From Branchiostoma floridae (Eukaryota; Chordata; Leptocardii; Amphioxiformes; Branchiostomatidae): a stretch of 64,000 nucleotides of DNA. The stretch spans positions 14,063,957 to 14,127,956 of the forward strand of contig NC_049986.1 of NCBI RefSeq assembly GCF_000003815.2. Reading direction: 5' to 3'. This document shows positions 14,901-28,300 of the stretch, one piece after another (the stretch's first letter is position 1; every line of letters begins with the position of its first letter). A program made the position numbers and the translations under genes. The notes under the pieces were generated by a model. It worked only from the letters and a program-made list of their open reading frames with translations. It searched no databases and was not told the DNA's origin.

Positions 14901-16698
14901 GTCTTTACACGTGCATTTAAAACTTCTATCAGAAGTCAGCCATTCTGACGAGATGGTTTTTGCAGGTGGTGGAGAGCTAGAATACTGCTTTTTATTAGCA
15001 AGGGTGTCTAGAAAGCCTAGTTCAAAACAGGGCAAGCATCACAGAAACACTGGCACAGTGTGGATACAACCACTCAACACAATACTCATCAAATTAACCA
15101 CACACCTGCACCTTCCCCCATGTAGATAATGGAGCTGAGGGAGATTTTGGCCAATGTAGAGCTCCAGGTTCGAGATTTAGAGGACCTTCTAGTTCAGCAA
15201 CGGGAGCGGTACTCACAGCTCTCTGCAGGAAACTTATGACACGTCTTGCCAAGGTGGATCAATCGCGCTCGAAACTGATCGGGTTAACGGCAGAACGATT
15301 TGTTCCTGAAGGTGTTTTTTTTGGGAAGCGTGGATTGGTGGAGGGCTGTGGGTTCGGCTGCATGCTTTTTGGTCGTAACGGTTTCCCTCTCTTGCAGCAT
15401 GCAGACTTCTGCAGAATGCACACTCGTCTTTGCCTCTTGTCTTCACTGTGCTGACCATTCTAGATCTTACAATGTGAAAAAGGAACCACCAGTGCAACAA
15501 ACGAGTTTTTACTTGTCATAACACCATTGTGAAGACACCACTGCACTTTTGAACAGACCAGAACTCAAATGTCATCACTCAAAAATAAGAATGACATCCA
15601 AAAGCATGCAACTCATGTTCATGTTCGATTGGTCTGTTGTGGTCACATGACTTGTGGTTGGTGGAAATGAAAGTTGAAATTTGATCGGCTAAAATGTCAG
15701 TGATGAGAAATGAGGGTGTGATCAGTTCTAGTTGTTGGTCTGCAAGAATTTGCAGTGTGCTGTGGCACCATTGTTTCGTGTTGGGAAGAAAGATATTGAT
15801 TCATCATTAAGCCATTGATTACTAACCGGTACGTACATCTATGTGTTCACTACAGCATGATGCAGAGATCGCTCAGCTGAAGATGAGACTCCTAGCAGCT
15901 GAGGCGCAAACTGCAGAAGTAGAGAGGCGAAGAGAGGAGGATAAGGAGAAGTATGAACGGGATCTGGCAGCATGGAAGAAAAAAATGGAGGAGGGAGAGG
16001 AAAGACTGAAAGGACAACAGGAAGAAAAGGATGCACAGATGAAGAACATCATTACACGGTAAGCTATCAAGACATAGATTTTACATTGTCTAGTCTGTTT
16101 TTCCTTCACATTTCTTGGTTTCATTCTTAGTTATGATAACTTATGAAGGTCATTAATTTTCATGAGGCAGTTTACTGGGTATGCAATACAAGCAAACAAA
16201 CAAATGTGTGACAAGTTTCCAAAGTATTTACAATCTGTTCTTATTTTTCTACTTTGAATGATATTTGTCTGTTCAACTGTCATAACTACAGACATTTGTC
16301 CTACTTTCAACATCATGGTTTTCAATATCTTTAGAAGTACTGTAACAATGTCAGACGTTATTTAACTCTTCTATCCCTCCTTCCAGCATGGAAGAGCTAC
16401 ATGTAACAGTAAGACATTACTGAACTTCTGTCCTCCCTTCAGGTTAATGTCAGTAGAAGAAGAACTGCGGAAGGAACACCAGGAGATGCAGCACCTGGTC
16501 GACGCCAAGCAGCGCGTCATCGAGGCGCAGGAGAAGCGAATCCAGTCGCTGGACGCGGCCAACGCCCGACTGCTCACCGCCCTGAACCAGCTGAAGGAGA
16601 AGTACCACCACCACGTGAAGAACGCTGCCAACAACACCAAGCCATCCGCCAAGCTGTCCGTCACCGAGAACGGCGAGTTCAAGAACAGTAGCTGCTAA
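2961..16698 (+). CDS. SynGAP/DAB2IP/RASAL2-family Ras GTPase-activating protein (5' exons missing)
   Basis: GTPase-activating protein that switches off Ras at membranes. Exons joined in frame: 2961-3052, 3794-3897, 4734-4958, 6182-6283, 6666-6850, 7184-7238, 7415-7538, 7824-7889, 8172-8271, 8400-8476, 8636-8811, 9215-9292, 9471-9538, 9754-9829, 12704-12905, 13214-14728, 15856-16058, 16443-16698; 1234 residues visible. In order: basic linker ([12 protein letters not shown]) and second half of a PH domain ([26 protein letters not shown]); C2 domain ([11 protein letters not shown] to YRDFIQ); RasGAP domain with arginine finger ([10 protein letters not shown]) and the [15 protein letters not shown] signature; a Ser/Pro-rich region coded by one 1515-bp exon with PPPLPPP; a C-terminal coiled coil ([31 protein letters not shown]) ending [11 protein letters not shown]. 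This order and the C-terminal tail are specific for the family; which vertebrate paralogue is closest cannot be decided, as expected for a pre-duplication single gene. All exon phases agree. Confidence 0.95.
4959..6181. other. RasGAP intron with CpG-rich, promoter-like segment
   Basis: The intron holds a TTTA-repeat, several ACCGGTA motifs and, at about 5500-5880, a CpG-rich piece with two GCCATTTT motifs (YY1-like) and a TACGTCA CRE-like motif. No exon is recognisable. An internal promoter is possible but unproven. Confidence 0.4.
8868..9065 (+). mobile_element. 3' tail of a non-LTR retrotransposon (LINE relic)
   Basis: Within a RasGAP intron, a frame reads [17 protein letters not shown], the arginine-rich motif found near the C-terminus of many LINE reverse transcriptases, followed by stops and a short tail. 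Only the last part of the element is present; family not determined. Confidence 0.55.
9900..10960. repeat. Interspersed repeat-like block in the large RasGAP intron
   Basis: The block contains recurrent ATTATGCAAAT-type motifs (near 10232, 10322 and 10437), in both orientations around 10232-10260, followed by a more complex segment with one unsupported 112-codon frame. It looks like a decayed dispersed repeat. I cannot name the family or see its ends. Confidence 0.4.
11167..12255. mobile_element. DNA-transposon-like element with 23-bp terminal inverted repeats
   Basis: The 23 bases at 11167-11189 are the exact reverse complement of 12233-12255 (core GTAAGGTTACCAGTTTACG). Just inside the left end a second copy of CCAGTTTACGGTCA occurs. 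The 1.09-kb interior codes for no transposase that I recognise, so it looks non-autonomous. No clear target-site duplication is seen. It lies in the intron that separates two RasGAP-domain exons. Confidence 0.7.
15126..15239 (+). CDS. Possible alternative terminal or cassette exon of the RasGAP gene
   Basis: A TGTAG acceptor at 15121-15125 opens a frame in phase with the 1515-bp exon; it encodes [20 protein letters not shown]-type heptad sequence and stops at 15237-15239. Used as a last exon it would replace the conserved C-terminal coiled coil. A weaker option is a 42-bp in-frame cassette ending at 15167 before GTTCGA, which then splices to 15856. The main isoform, judged by vertebrate SynGAP/DAB2IP, skips it. 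RNA evidence is needed to choose. Confidence 0.4.
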   Translation: MMELREILANVELQVRDLEDLLVQQRERYSQLSAGNL

Positions 16699-18460
16699 CC
16701 TGTACTGGATGTTTGTCATATGTGGTATCTGGAGGATTTACCGGTAGTTAGTTTTGAAAAACAAAAATTGCTTTGCAGGAATGGAAAGTATGCATGATTA
16801 ATTTATGGATGATTGTAGAGGTTTGGTTGATTCTGTTGCAGGAACAGGGATTTGAAAGCGCAATATTGCCAGTAGAATGATATAAAAAATTGAACAGTTT
16901 GTTCTCGTATTATTATATTGGAATGAGGTTTTGGAAAGTCCATGGAGGACAAAGCTTTGCGAAGAAAGCTGTCAGGAATATTTCCCAATCATTATGTATT
17001 TTGCTATTGTCAGTGAAACAAGGAAAAAGCCATTTCTGTTGAATGACGAATCATTGTGCTGATGAAAAGCGATCAGTTGTTATCACATGTGCATGTACAT
17101 CATGACCAATAGTTACCTTACAGTGGAGTTGGTTGAAAACAGTATAAATTGAGGAAAAGTTCCCATATTATTTGTTGTGGCTTGTCAAATGTGATGCACA
17201 AGTACTAGTAATCTCAAAATGCATTCTCTATATCTCTGTTTAACCAGGAAGGAGATTTCAACATAAGACGTTGTCTTTGTCTTCTCCTGCAAATATATGA
17301 TCCCAACCAGATGACTTGCGCTACATTAGTGTGAGATACTGACTACATTTGTACAGTAGTTTTCTAGACGTACAAACTGGTGCTAGCTCTGCTAAAATCA
17401 TTTTCTGTTCTTCCTTTTGTGTTCCTTTGCAAGTGCAGAAAGTCTCAGCACCTCTTCTGCACATTGGCTGTATTTTCTGTTGCAATTTTGTGTTGGTTTT
17501 GTTTCCTTGTGCTGTGATTATTGCTTTTGAGGATAAACTGAAAGTGCAGACTCATCATAAAGGCTACTGTATGGAGGTGAAACCCTTTGTTAAATCCTAA
17601 GACTTCCCCCTCCTTTGTTTATTTGTAAATGAAAAGATGTATATATACTACTTAATGAAATTATGTCTGCTAATGGATTGTTTGCCCACATGACAGATTG
17701 AGTCTGTGGAAGTTGATATAACAATAGACAAAAAGATATCTGTGTACAGTAGATTGTTTGTGGAGTATCATTTTGCTGAGAACAGTGTTTTTTAGAGAAA
17801 GGATCTGTACATAGTAAATGTGCCTTTCCCCTATGCAGTGTATACCTGAAATTTTGTTTCTAGCGGCATTGTGTCGAACATTAGAATCACTGCTTATTTT
17901 CAGCAATTTATCCGATATGGTCACATTTGTGTTCCCAGCCATCCTTGCTTGATAGTTATAGTTTTTTTCCTTGTCAGAAAAAAAAGATAGCAATGGTAAG
18001 AATTGATGCAGAAAAAAATTGATACCAAGATGACATAATTGCCACTATAGAACATGCTAGCCCTGTTTAATCAAAATATTACTCTGTATCCTAGTTTTAT
18101 GCCCATAGTGCATTGGTAAAACTACTACTAGCACTGAGTAATACCAAACAGGCCCATGTATTCAAAATATTGAACTAACTGATGAGTCGGATGACAATGG
18201 TTACCAACATATTAAGTCAACGATCAAGACAACAATAATGTAAGAAAGTGTGTGGTATTATTGAAGATTTGTACAAAATGATTTACTGTGGAAAAGAAGC
18301 CACACTGCTGGTTTTGTTGTTGTATTATTAGGGCACTGCCATTTTGTTATGTTACCCTGACCAATGCAAATTGCATTGAATCGTGTCTTGCTTGTGTACA
18401 GTTTAAATTATCATCACATGATGTCCTACCATGGAATAAATGACTCAAACATACCTGAGA
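16699..18460 (+). other. 3' untranslated region of the RasGAP gene
   Basis: About 1.75 kb AT-rich sequence without coding exons follows the TAA stop. The first well-placed AATAAA is at 18435-18440, so the transcript probably ends just after it. Confidence 0.6.
18435..18440 (+). terminator. Polyadenylation signal AATAAA, RasGAP gene
   Basis: Canonical hexamer at the end of a long non-coding stretch after the stop codon. A second AATAAA on the same strand at 18628-18633 could serve a longer form. Confidence 0.6.
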
Positions 18461-18639
18461 TGTGTTTCACCTTTTTTTCGCTCATTCAATTCTAAGCATG
18501 AAAGCTTAATAGCTATCAGGCAGTCAATGAGCCTCATATACATTTTGTTATATACTAGATGCATGCCTACTTAATCTTTGTGACATTCAATGGAATTCAG
18601 TGTGAGCAAAGTACAGTTCCGATCTTCAATAAAAATTTG

Positions 18640-18645
18640 TTTATT
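18640..18645 (-). terminator. Polyadenylation signal for the otoancorin-like gene
   Basis: TTTATT on the plus strand reads AATAAA on the minus strand, about 0.7 kb past the stop. The two convergent genes thus end about 200 bp apart. Confidence 0.5.
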
Positions 18646-19356
18646 TCTTGCAACATCAGTAACAATGTGTACATTAAGGTCTTACATGTCTAAAGTTCAA
18701 ATACATCATTTGAAAAAAATGTCTAAAATGGTCAAACTCAACAATTTAAGGTATTACAATTGTCCTTGATATACAAGAAACATGCTAAAATCCTAAAAAA
18801 AGGAACTTCTGCATAAACTTAAGTTATAACCAACTGTCAGAAAATGTGCATATCAACAATTATGATTGAACATCTTGTCTCACATAATTCTCTTACTTAC
18901 AATAGGAGTCTGAGAAATATTCCTCAGTATGAACATGTACACATGAATAGCCTTTGTTGACATATATCTCTTTAAACAAGATGACAAACCTTTAATATAA
19001 AAATTTATATATAAAAGCATCATCTTATACATGTTTGTATCAGAAAGTAATCAATATGATTCACCTGTACAGCATTTAGGATGTTCAATCTTGATAAAAC
19101 CTCTGTATTTACAGGGATGAGAAGAGAAGCAAATGTAGTTAAAGTAGCGTACTTCAACGTCCAGAGAAGTTGAAATAGTTCAATGAACATTGCCACAATT
19201 GGTGTTGTGGAATATTAGACAAACTTTTCAAAGCCCTGTATCTTCTGTTCATTCTCAAGCAGGATCTAACCTTCGCAATCACAGTCATATCCTTGTTCAA
19301 AGTGAATTCCTACAAACACATATGATTATTTTCAAGCTCTTAATGTATACTTGCAC

Positions 19357-22300
19357 TTATATCACAATTGAAATAAAACAGCTCCTATGATTTCTAACAT
19401 CTTCACAACTTGAGGACATCAGGACCACCATGATTGTAATGCACAGCAAAAGCAGATAACCATCATCACCATGTTGGCCTGTAGGAGGGAAGCTGGAGAA
19501 AACAGGAGGGAGATCTTTGTATTTCTATTTAGTAGTAATTTACGACTTTAGGAAGGTAAACGAGAAGAAATTGTGGCAAATGTTTTGTATTCTCTTGCTG
19601 ATAACATGCTGATCTGTTTTTTTTAACAGAAGATGTTCATAAACAAAAGTCCTGCTTGTCTAATGATCAATGAATGTGAATAGAATAAAACAGATAAGAT
19701 AACGTACCTGTGTTCCCATTCTGTCCCAGTGTGGCATCAGACACTGCGTCCCTCTGTGCCTGGGACAGAGCCCGAAGCTGTGTGTCTGTTACTGCCATGG
19801 CCTGGGACGGGCCTAACCTGCCGAGTCCCCACACTGAGAATGCACTCTGAAACACACACGGAAGGTGAAGTAAGGATCTGCTATAATCATAAACTGTTTT
19901 TAAAAAGACTTCTGTTCTTTATTGAATATATTATATCAGTGATTACTCTGGTTCATCTCAACAGCTCCCTACAGATCATGTGCTAGAAAGAGCAAAACCA
20001 GCTCCAATGTCTTAAATGATTACTATAGATCTACATACAATAAGACAATTCAATGAAAATGTCTCTTTTTTATTTCAACATGTATCAGCTACATTCATGC
20101 AGTAAACAGTATTTGCTGATGAGCTCTTTGGAAAAACAAAAGATGATTTTAATTGATAATGATGATAAGACAAAAGCCTACACATTTAGGCACTATGATG
20201 ATGTGCTGATATAGTATCTAAGCATACCCTGAATTTGTTGGGGCTGATGACTGAGATGGCCAATGGTGTGATAGCTCTCAGTCTGTCCTCATGTAACCCT
20301 GACAGCTCAAATGATGACAGTCCAGCTGGAGTAAGATAGCATGGATAATGGTCATTATTCAATATATGTTGTTCAACAAACTTCTTTCATCCAGCCTTGT
20401 TCAGATTTGGTCTGCTTGGAGCCATCATTTTAGCAACCAAAGCAGTCTGGTGAAGACATTTGATGAACATTTAATGATATTGTAACAGATTATTAGAAAT
20501 CCAATTTTTCTCACAATGAAAAGAGTTGACTGCCCAATGACGTTAAATAAAAAGGACCTTTATCTTAAAACTCTTTTTGTCATGCATTTAAAACCATTTA
20601 GTCAATAGTATTTAATCAAAATAGTTCTACATATGATTTCATAAATGACACTCTTGCCACACCCTGTCTGTCAAAGCCTGGTATGTCATCCCGCACTTAC
20701 CGGCCACCACCCCCAGCTCCAGTATTGTGTCCTGGCCCCAAGTGTTCGGTGCACCGTACAGTCTTCCTGCCAGTCTTCTCAGGGCAGTCAGCCTGGCATC
20801 ATCACAATCTGTTAGCAGGCCGATACTGCTCACTGCATCACTGAGACATCAGAAGGAAAGTTACAAGTTTGAAATCAGAAAAGTTATAAGTAGTTAAAGG
20901 AGACAAAGTACTTGTATTTACACAGTGTCATAAGGATAGTTTTGTGATATCAAAAGCTTTATAGGAGCAAGAGAGTTTACACCTTTACCAAGTGGTAAAC
21001 AATGAGAGCACTTTTAGTTTTAGACATCTCCCTTTTTCAGTTCATTACGCAGTCTTTTACTTGTTTAGCTACTAAGACCGGCTGTTTTAGACTTGGAAAG
21101 ACACTAGAAATTAACTTAAACTTTTCATAATAGTCTTTTTATAACTGTTGCTAAATAAACAATTGAGTGTCACATGCCATTTGAAAGAGAGTCATTAGCA
21201 TAAGGCTATCACAACCATTGTTATTTTACAGATATTTCATTGAAAAATATATTCCACCAACCTGAAAGCACCCAGGTTGATTTGGCTGACTTGTGAGGTG
21301 GTCATACCACACAGGAAGTTGCCTAATCCAATCAGCTGTCTCTCTGTCAGGGCGCTGACGTCATTTCCATTTTGATTCAGGAAAGCTCTGAAGGCAGACT
21401 CCAACTGTGAATGTAACATGTTATAACAGTTATTGTACGTGCTATTTTAGCTTTTGTGCTGACGTACTTTCAAGCCAGATAACAAAATTCTGTATTCCTA
21501 ATACAAATATGTGACTAAAGTTAAAAAATATGTACAAAGGTCATCATGGCACTACTTTCTATCAATGTGACATTTTGCTGCATTCTGTAGTCTATAAATT
21601 TCATAGGAAAATTACACAAAAGAACTAAATTGTCAGCCCAAAAGTCGACCTCTACCTGTTGTTTGCTGTAATTAGAATGCTTGGCGATGCCGTAAACACT
21701 GTCGATGTTCCCGTAGTTCAGAGCTGCCAGGTCACCTGGGCTGAAGGTCACCGCAATGCGACCGACCCGCGCCATGATGTCAGGGGTCAACTGTTGGACA
21801 GTCCCACCAGCAGCCTGCAGATTCAATAACAACCATTTTTTAAAAATCATGATTAACATTTGTTTCAATTCGTACATCATTTATTTAACATTCTGCAAGC
21901 CTTAAGCTGCAAACTTGATCACAAAAATCCATCCATGAAAAGTGCTTGCTGAGATCTATAAAATCATCATTTCATACATAGGAAAGTGTTTCCAAATCCT
22001 GTATTCTTTCAACAGAAGTGATGAATCTTTAATCATTCAAAAGATATAAAGCCACTGTTATAAAACAATTTAACATTTAGGTATGTATGCCCTTAACTAG
22101 AAACTGTCCTTGGTGCTGAACATGCCATCTATTTGAATACAGTCCAACGTAAGAGAGGTAGAGAAACAGTTAGTTCCTGCAAACTTTTCAGCTTCACATA
22201 TACATAGTGAATAGCAATGGCAGTGAAAGCTTACAGCAAAAGTCTTGATCTTCAGTATGCGCAGCATGTAACTGTCCCAGTCTGTGCTGTTTGCCCGGGC

Positions 22301-25300
22301 AGCACCAAACACCTCCAGACAGTCCAGGAACTCTCTGTTCTCCATGTAGGTAACCTGCTGCTCCGTCAGCTGTACAACAGCATCACCCAGCAGCTGCACC
22401 TGGTCACACAGGAGGGGCGCCTGCAGGGCTGCAAAACAGGTGATACAAACTCCAGTGAGACAGGTTTCTTATGCTACAGCTTTGGTACATAGAGAAGTGT
22501 AGAAAACATGCCATGATTATCTAAGATCTGAAACAGAAGAATCTATGAACATAGACTGGATTTTAGTGTTTTAAGGGTGCAATTTTCAGTTTGGAAGGCT
22601 TTTCTAATGTGAATAGAATCAGTGATTCATTATTTAATTCAAACACATTCTGATAAAAAGTTCTTACACTGGCAGGAAACAAAGGGTTTGAGGCCGAATA
22701 AGAACTGTCCTTGGTGCTGAAAGTGCCATCCATTTGAATACAGTCCTATGTAACACATATAGAGCAGTTTCTACAAGCTTTTCAGCTTCCCATTCACATT
22801 TTGACACTGCTAAAGCACATGGAGGGTCTGAGGATGTATAGGAAGACCTGATTTTACTGGATTAAGATAAGAGAATATGTGATCAGCATCTCATAGAGAT
22901 AACAGTCCAACTGACTTTGTCTCCTGTTCCTTGGGGGTATGGGTGAAGTCCTGCCCCTGGCAACTGCTGTGATAACCCTCCTATACAGGTTGTTGTTCCT
23001 CTTCACAGCCAGGCAGTCCCTGTCTGTACTTCTATTAGCATTGATGATGTCTCTGTTGTCTTGTGGAACAGGAAGTACCTGATCTATAGCATCCAGCAGT
23101 GCATCCTGAAGAAAACCATCAAAGAATTGCTTGGATCAAATTAAACCTTTCAAAGACACCAGAAAGATGATATCTGTTGATGCATATGATAGCAGCAAGT
23201 GACTTCTACAAGAGGAAAGCTGGTGATCTATCAACCATACTGGTAATTGTCCTATCATTTCTGACAACGACACAGTTTGACATTTTTTCTTTTATCCATT
23301 GATGCTTCCAGACTCTGAAGAGATATTCCCAGTGTAATTTTACATTATAATGTTCCAGATCAGCCTGAAATCACTGTGCAATATCCATCTTTGTCCTCCT
23401 CACCCATACACCAGAAGTCTGTCTACATGGTGCTTGTGCCTTTTTCTTTAGATCACTTCAAAGTCACAAAAATATGAGCAGATTGTGGTCACCTGAGATA
23501 TCCTCTGTATGTCTCCATCCAGCAGATGGAGGAGAGGACCAGCCTGGCCCAGCTCAGAGGATGTCCACCATCTGGCATTGTTCCTGCAAGACACATTTTA
23601 CTGTTATAACAAAGGCAAGAATGCTTTTTGCTTTTTTGTAATCTATTTGTATTACAAAATCTAGTCATTTTTTATGAATCATGTCTTTTTGGCTTTGGTT
23701 TCATTCATTTTCTCATGCAAGGTAATCTGCTATGTTAAACTATACATTGCAAATCATAATATATTTGTGCTGTTTTACTTTTGCAGTTTTCACACTGCAG
23801 ACAAAAGTTCTACCTTTTATTGTGTTTCTAAATTTTTTTTCTAAATTCATGGTGTTGCAACTGCAAACCTAAAACACAGAAAACATCTACTTTTCCATTC
23901 TACAGCAAAATCATGAGACGTTTTGGTATCAAGCATTGTTATCATTATCTGTGAATTACCTGATTGTTATACAAACCAATACCTACCCAAAGGCTGTCTT
24001 GATCAGGTCCTTCACGGCTTCTCTCTGTCTATAAGTGAAACACTGACATTCCTTCAGGATGTTGATGGCATCCAGCACAGCGTCTTCAGTAATCTTAAAG
24101 AAGTCATCTATGTGACACAGAAACTTGCCCAAGACATCAACATCTGTGGCATCCAGTCTGTATTGTTGACCCTTTTGTTTACCCTGTGTGTAAACAAACA
24201 ATGACATCGATATGAATATGCTGTAAACAATCTATGCAAAAGGGTTGATAAAATGCAATTGGCCTTACCACATGACTTCCAGCTATCAATTGAAGATTAT
24301 CTGATATTTCTGTACATTCTGTAAGTCATCATTTAACGCTACATATGTAGTTTGCCTTTTTTGTTGTTTTCAAAACAGTACATTTAGGGATATCAAGTCG
24401 ACGGACAGTTGTTTCAGATTGTAATATTTTCAAAATATAGCAGTTTGAACTCACTTTTTGTCTGTATGATAGCCCTAAATACGCTGCTTTTGAAAACAAC
24501 GGATATAGGTTACCCCACGGATAAAGGTGAACTAGCGTTAATAGAATAATCATATATTTTTAATAAATACAAAACAACTCTATGTACATGTAATAATGCT
24601 GCATTGCTTTCTTGCAAAAAGTTCAACGTCTGTCCATCGTCACATAGAAATGACAAAGATGTGCTTGCCAACTTTGAAAGTCATGTTTTCCACGCTCTCT
24701 TCAGAAATCCCTCATTACGTAGCACTGATATATATAAAATGCTGCTTTCAATGTCCTGAAATGTGACATCTTACCAGACATGTGAGTGCCAGTGCTGTTA
24801 TGTTCCGTTGGTACCACAGAGGGAAGTGTGACATGTCCAGTTTTCCAATCTTACGGAACACATCGCTACAGTCTGGACGCGGGATGGACGCCAAAATTTC
24901 ATACCTGTAAGGGTGTGCAATGTTCATAAAATGTTAAAAGACAACAAAGTGTAGTTTTAAGTGTAAAGCTACTTATTTTTAAATTTACTGTCTCTCTGGT
25001 CTGTATCTATAATCAGGATAAAAGTTATCTAAAATAGTTGTAAAGAGCTATGATAAATCTTTTCAGAATGACAACTGACAAATATTCCATAATACAAAAT
25101 GTGCATCATTAAGAAAATCATAAGAAATTTGGCAACATTTTTAAACAGTACACTTTAACATCTTGAAGGTTTTTTCTACTTCACACTTAATACAGGAGGG
25201 GTAGGTGCTTATACTAACCGCATTTCTGCTATGACATGCCCGGGCACTGTGGCCACAGCACCAGTGGAGCCTGTCACACGGCCACTCTTCAGTGTGATGT

Positions 25301-28300
25301 TCATGGCTACCTGTGTGGCATTTGCCAAGCAAACTCTCTGGAATATAAGAAAAACAAAGAAGTGAGTTGATACTATGACTATATGTTTCTGTTTCTCAAT
25401 GCTTTTATCTACCCAACACACTTTTAAATATAACCCTCTCAGCATGCAGTTCCTACAACAGAGAAGGGGAAGACTGAAAATTTTAATGTAACACAGCTGT
25501 ATAGATAAAAGAATGTTTCTTACCACTCCTCTTGGCAGCTGATCCACGTAATCATACAGGGTCACAACCACTTCCACTATGTCCTGTAGAGCTACATCGT
25601 CCATGTCTGGGCACCTTATTCCACGCAGCAGGGTCCCGAACGTCCTGAAGAACGATAAACTAGATGTTAAAACTTTCTTGCTGATGGTTAACTTTGCCAA
25701 AGGGTCTTGCCATACGCACAAGCATTATAACTTTTCATTCTTTTATGCAAATCCCAAATGGATATGTGAATCATTGGAAAGCATTGTTGGAGAGAACATA
25801 GGCTTTTGATCCTATGTTAAATGCCAACTGTTTCATTACAGGAATAAGAATATTTTAATTTTCAAATGCAGTGCAGTACTGTTGCAAATATTCTAGTGAG
25901 CAACAACAAGCCATCTTACCCAACCAGAGCTGGAGTCAGTTGTCGGCTCTCTTTTATCCTCTTGATCAGATTTGCTGCCTGCATGTTTCAAGGGGAGGAA
26001 GTATCATGTTGAATACAGCTTCCAATACATGTAGCTATATCTGACCTGGCACATCCCCGTCTTGTAATTAGCCAGCAAAAGGGTATGTCACCCCGTAAGG
26101 GGCAGTACAACCCCATCGTGTGAAAGCACGTTGACCAATGATGATGATGCTATCTGACAAAATGTACTTTAAATACAGGACATTTTCAGTATTGGTGGCA
26201 TTGTTGGCGTTGCATGGTATAAGGTATAATGTGATATATGTCTTAGAAGTAGATATGTGAAAGAAATGAAACTCAAACACTTTATTAACTCACATATAAT
26301 ACAAAGCACAAAGATATTATTCCCACAAGGTATTTCAAGGTCACATTTAAAGAATTAAAGAACTTAACACTTAAACTAAAGCTGTGCTTTGAATTTCGAG
26401 TTTGAATGTATATTTACCTGTGCTTGGCTCCAGGGAAGTGTAGCCAGTGTGGGGATGTCTTGTTGTGATGGGAACACATTCTTCACAGATCCCAGAGACA
26501 GGTCAGAGATCAGAGGTCCAAGGTCATTCACAACACTGTCAGGACTGTTGCCAACAATCTGAAACATTGTGTTTCCAAATTTCATGTTCATGTTGTTTGT
26601 TACCTGTTTGCAATCATAACTCTTGACTTTAAATCTATCATTATCATGTTTGTCAGACGAACTACGTAATTAAATTCTAATATATACATGTAAATACAGT
26701 AATACAAAGATTTATGCACTGCTGCCTTTGCTATGTTCTCCCTTATGTTACATGTAACATTATATTTGAAACAGCAATAGACAAAATGTTATGTTACACA
26801 ATATGTGGCTATCACATGTATATGCCCAACAATGACAAGAGGTGATGTTATCTCACCTAAACAACTTCCATTTGTAATCTACTGAAATGCAAATGGACCA
26901 ATAGTAATTGTTGAAAATGTACCTTTTTCACAATGGCCTTCCTCTGAGCAGGAGTCATCCTGTGAGCTGAGCCAATGAGAGTAGAGAGTGAGCCCTGCAG
27001 ACCCTGCTGTGTAAACTGGGCCAGCGTACCACTGTCCACTGCTGCTGCGATGGTACCCAGGCGGGTAAGGTCCGCAGTGGTCACTGCAGACTGTGGAAAG
27101 CAAACCAAGACACTTTTAAATCAACATCTGGTGTTTATCGTAGGTTATAATAGTGTGCTAACGTACTATTTGCTTATGTTCAACTACAATTGAGAAGTGT
27201 AATTTTTCTTCTACTCACCCCTTTTCCATCAACATACTTTTGAAGTAGAGCTTGTGCCTGTAAGTGCATAATACAAAGTAATAATGTTACTAGATTAAGT
27301 TAAGAAGTGAAAATGCCACAGAGACTATACATTATCTACCTCAAATTGATATATAACATTAACGTTAGTCCACATCTGAAACTGCGAAAGCAAAAAAAAA
27401 AGAAAAGAGTTTAGTGTGGCTTCAAGTAAAAGTTATGTGTTTTGCATTTTCATTTCTTTTGAAATGAAGTCAGAAGGAAATAGCACAGACACATTGTCAA
27501 AGCAAGATGCAAATGATTCCGCTATCATCTCTTGTAACGTTACAGTGAAATTGATAGTAGCAATTGAGGCAAAACAGTGAGGTAATGTTGATAACGAAAA
27601 ACAAGTTCAGGTAATGTTGAGTAAGATGAAAATGCAGCGTCCCAGAGAAACTTGAACCTAAAATACTTCGCGAAGCTGGCCCAAGTTCCTCATGTTTTCG
27701 AAACTAAATGTAAAGAAAAAAAAGTAGAAAAACAAAGAGCTAACCTGTGCTCTGGACAGTCCCCGGGCCTGTGAGAGCTCAGAAATGGCGTCAAACACTC
27801 TCCTGCCCTGGAGCTGTCGCAGGTCACTGACCGACAGGCCGACAATGGCGGGGCCAACGTTCCGCAGGTCAGTGACACTGGCAGAGGCCGGTGCCGGGAT
27901 CAGCGATTTGGCGATTCTCTGAGCCAGCTGAGACACAAGATGAACAGCTAACATTAAACCTCAGCAGCTTAGTGTAATCACAATGTAATATAGAGCGTTC
28001 ATGTTTCATCTAAACCGTGCAAAGTTGTGGGACTAACAAATATCACAACCTCTCCTTGGTGCTGAACGTGCCATCCATTCCATACATTCTTCTCTAACAA
28101 ATGTAGCTTACGTACTGCGATCCCCAGTGTGCGTAGTCCTTTAGCACGTATTTTTTCACATTTTTCCACAGTAATATATGGTTAATGTTTGGCCTAACTC
28201 CGAACAAATACGTAGTAAAAACAAACAAGCGCAACAAATTTGAGTCTTCCACTCCGCCCTAGTCTGTGTAACACAAACTCCGCTGTCCTGGGCTCTAACT

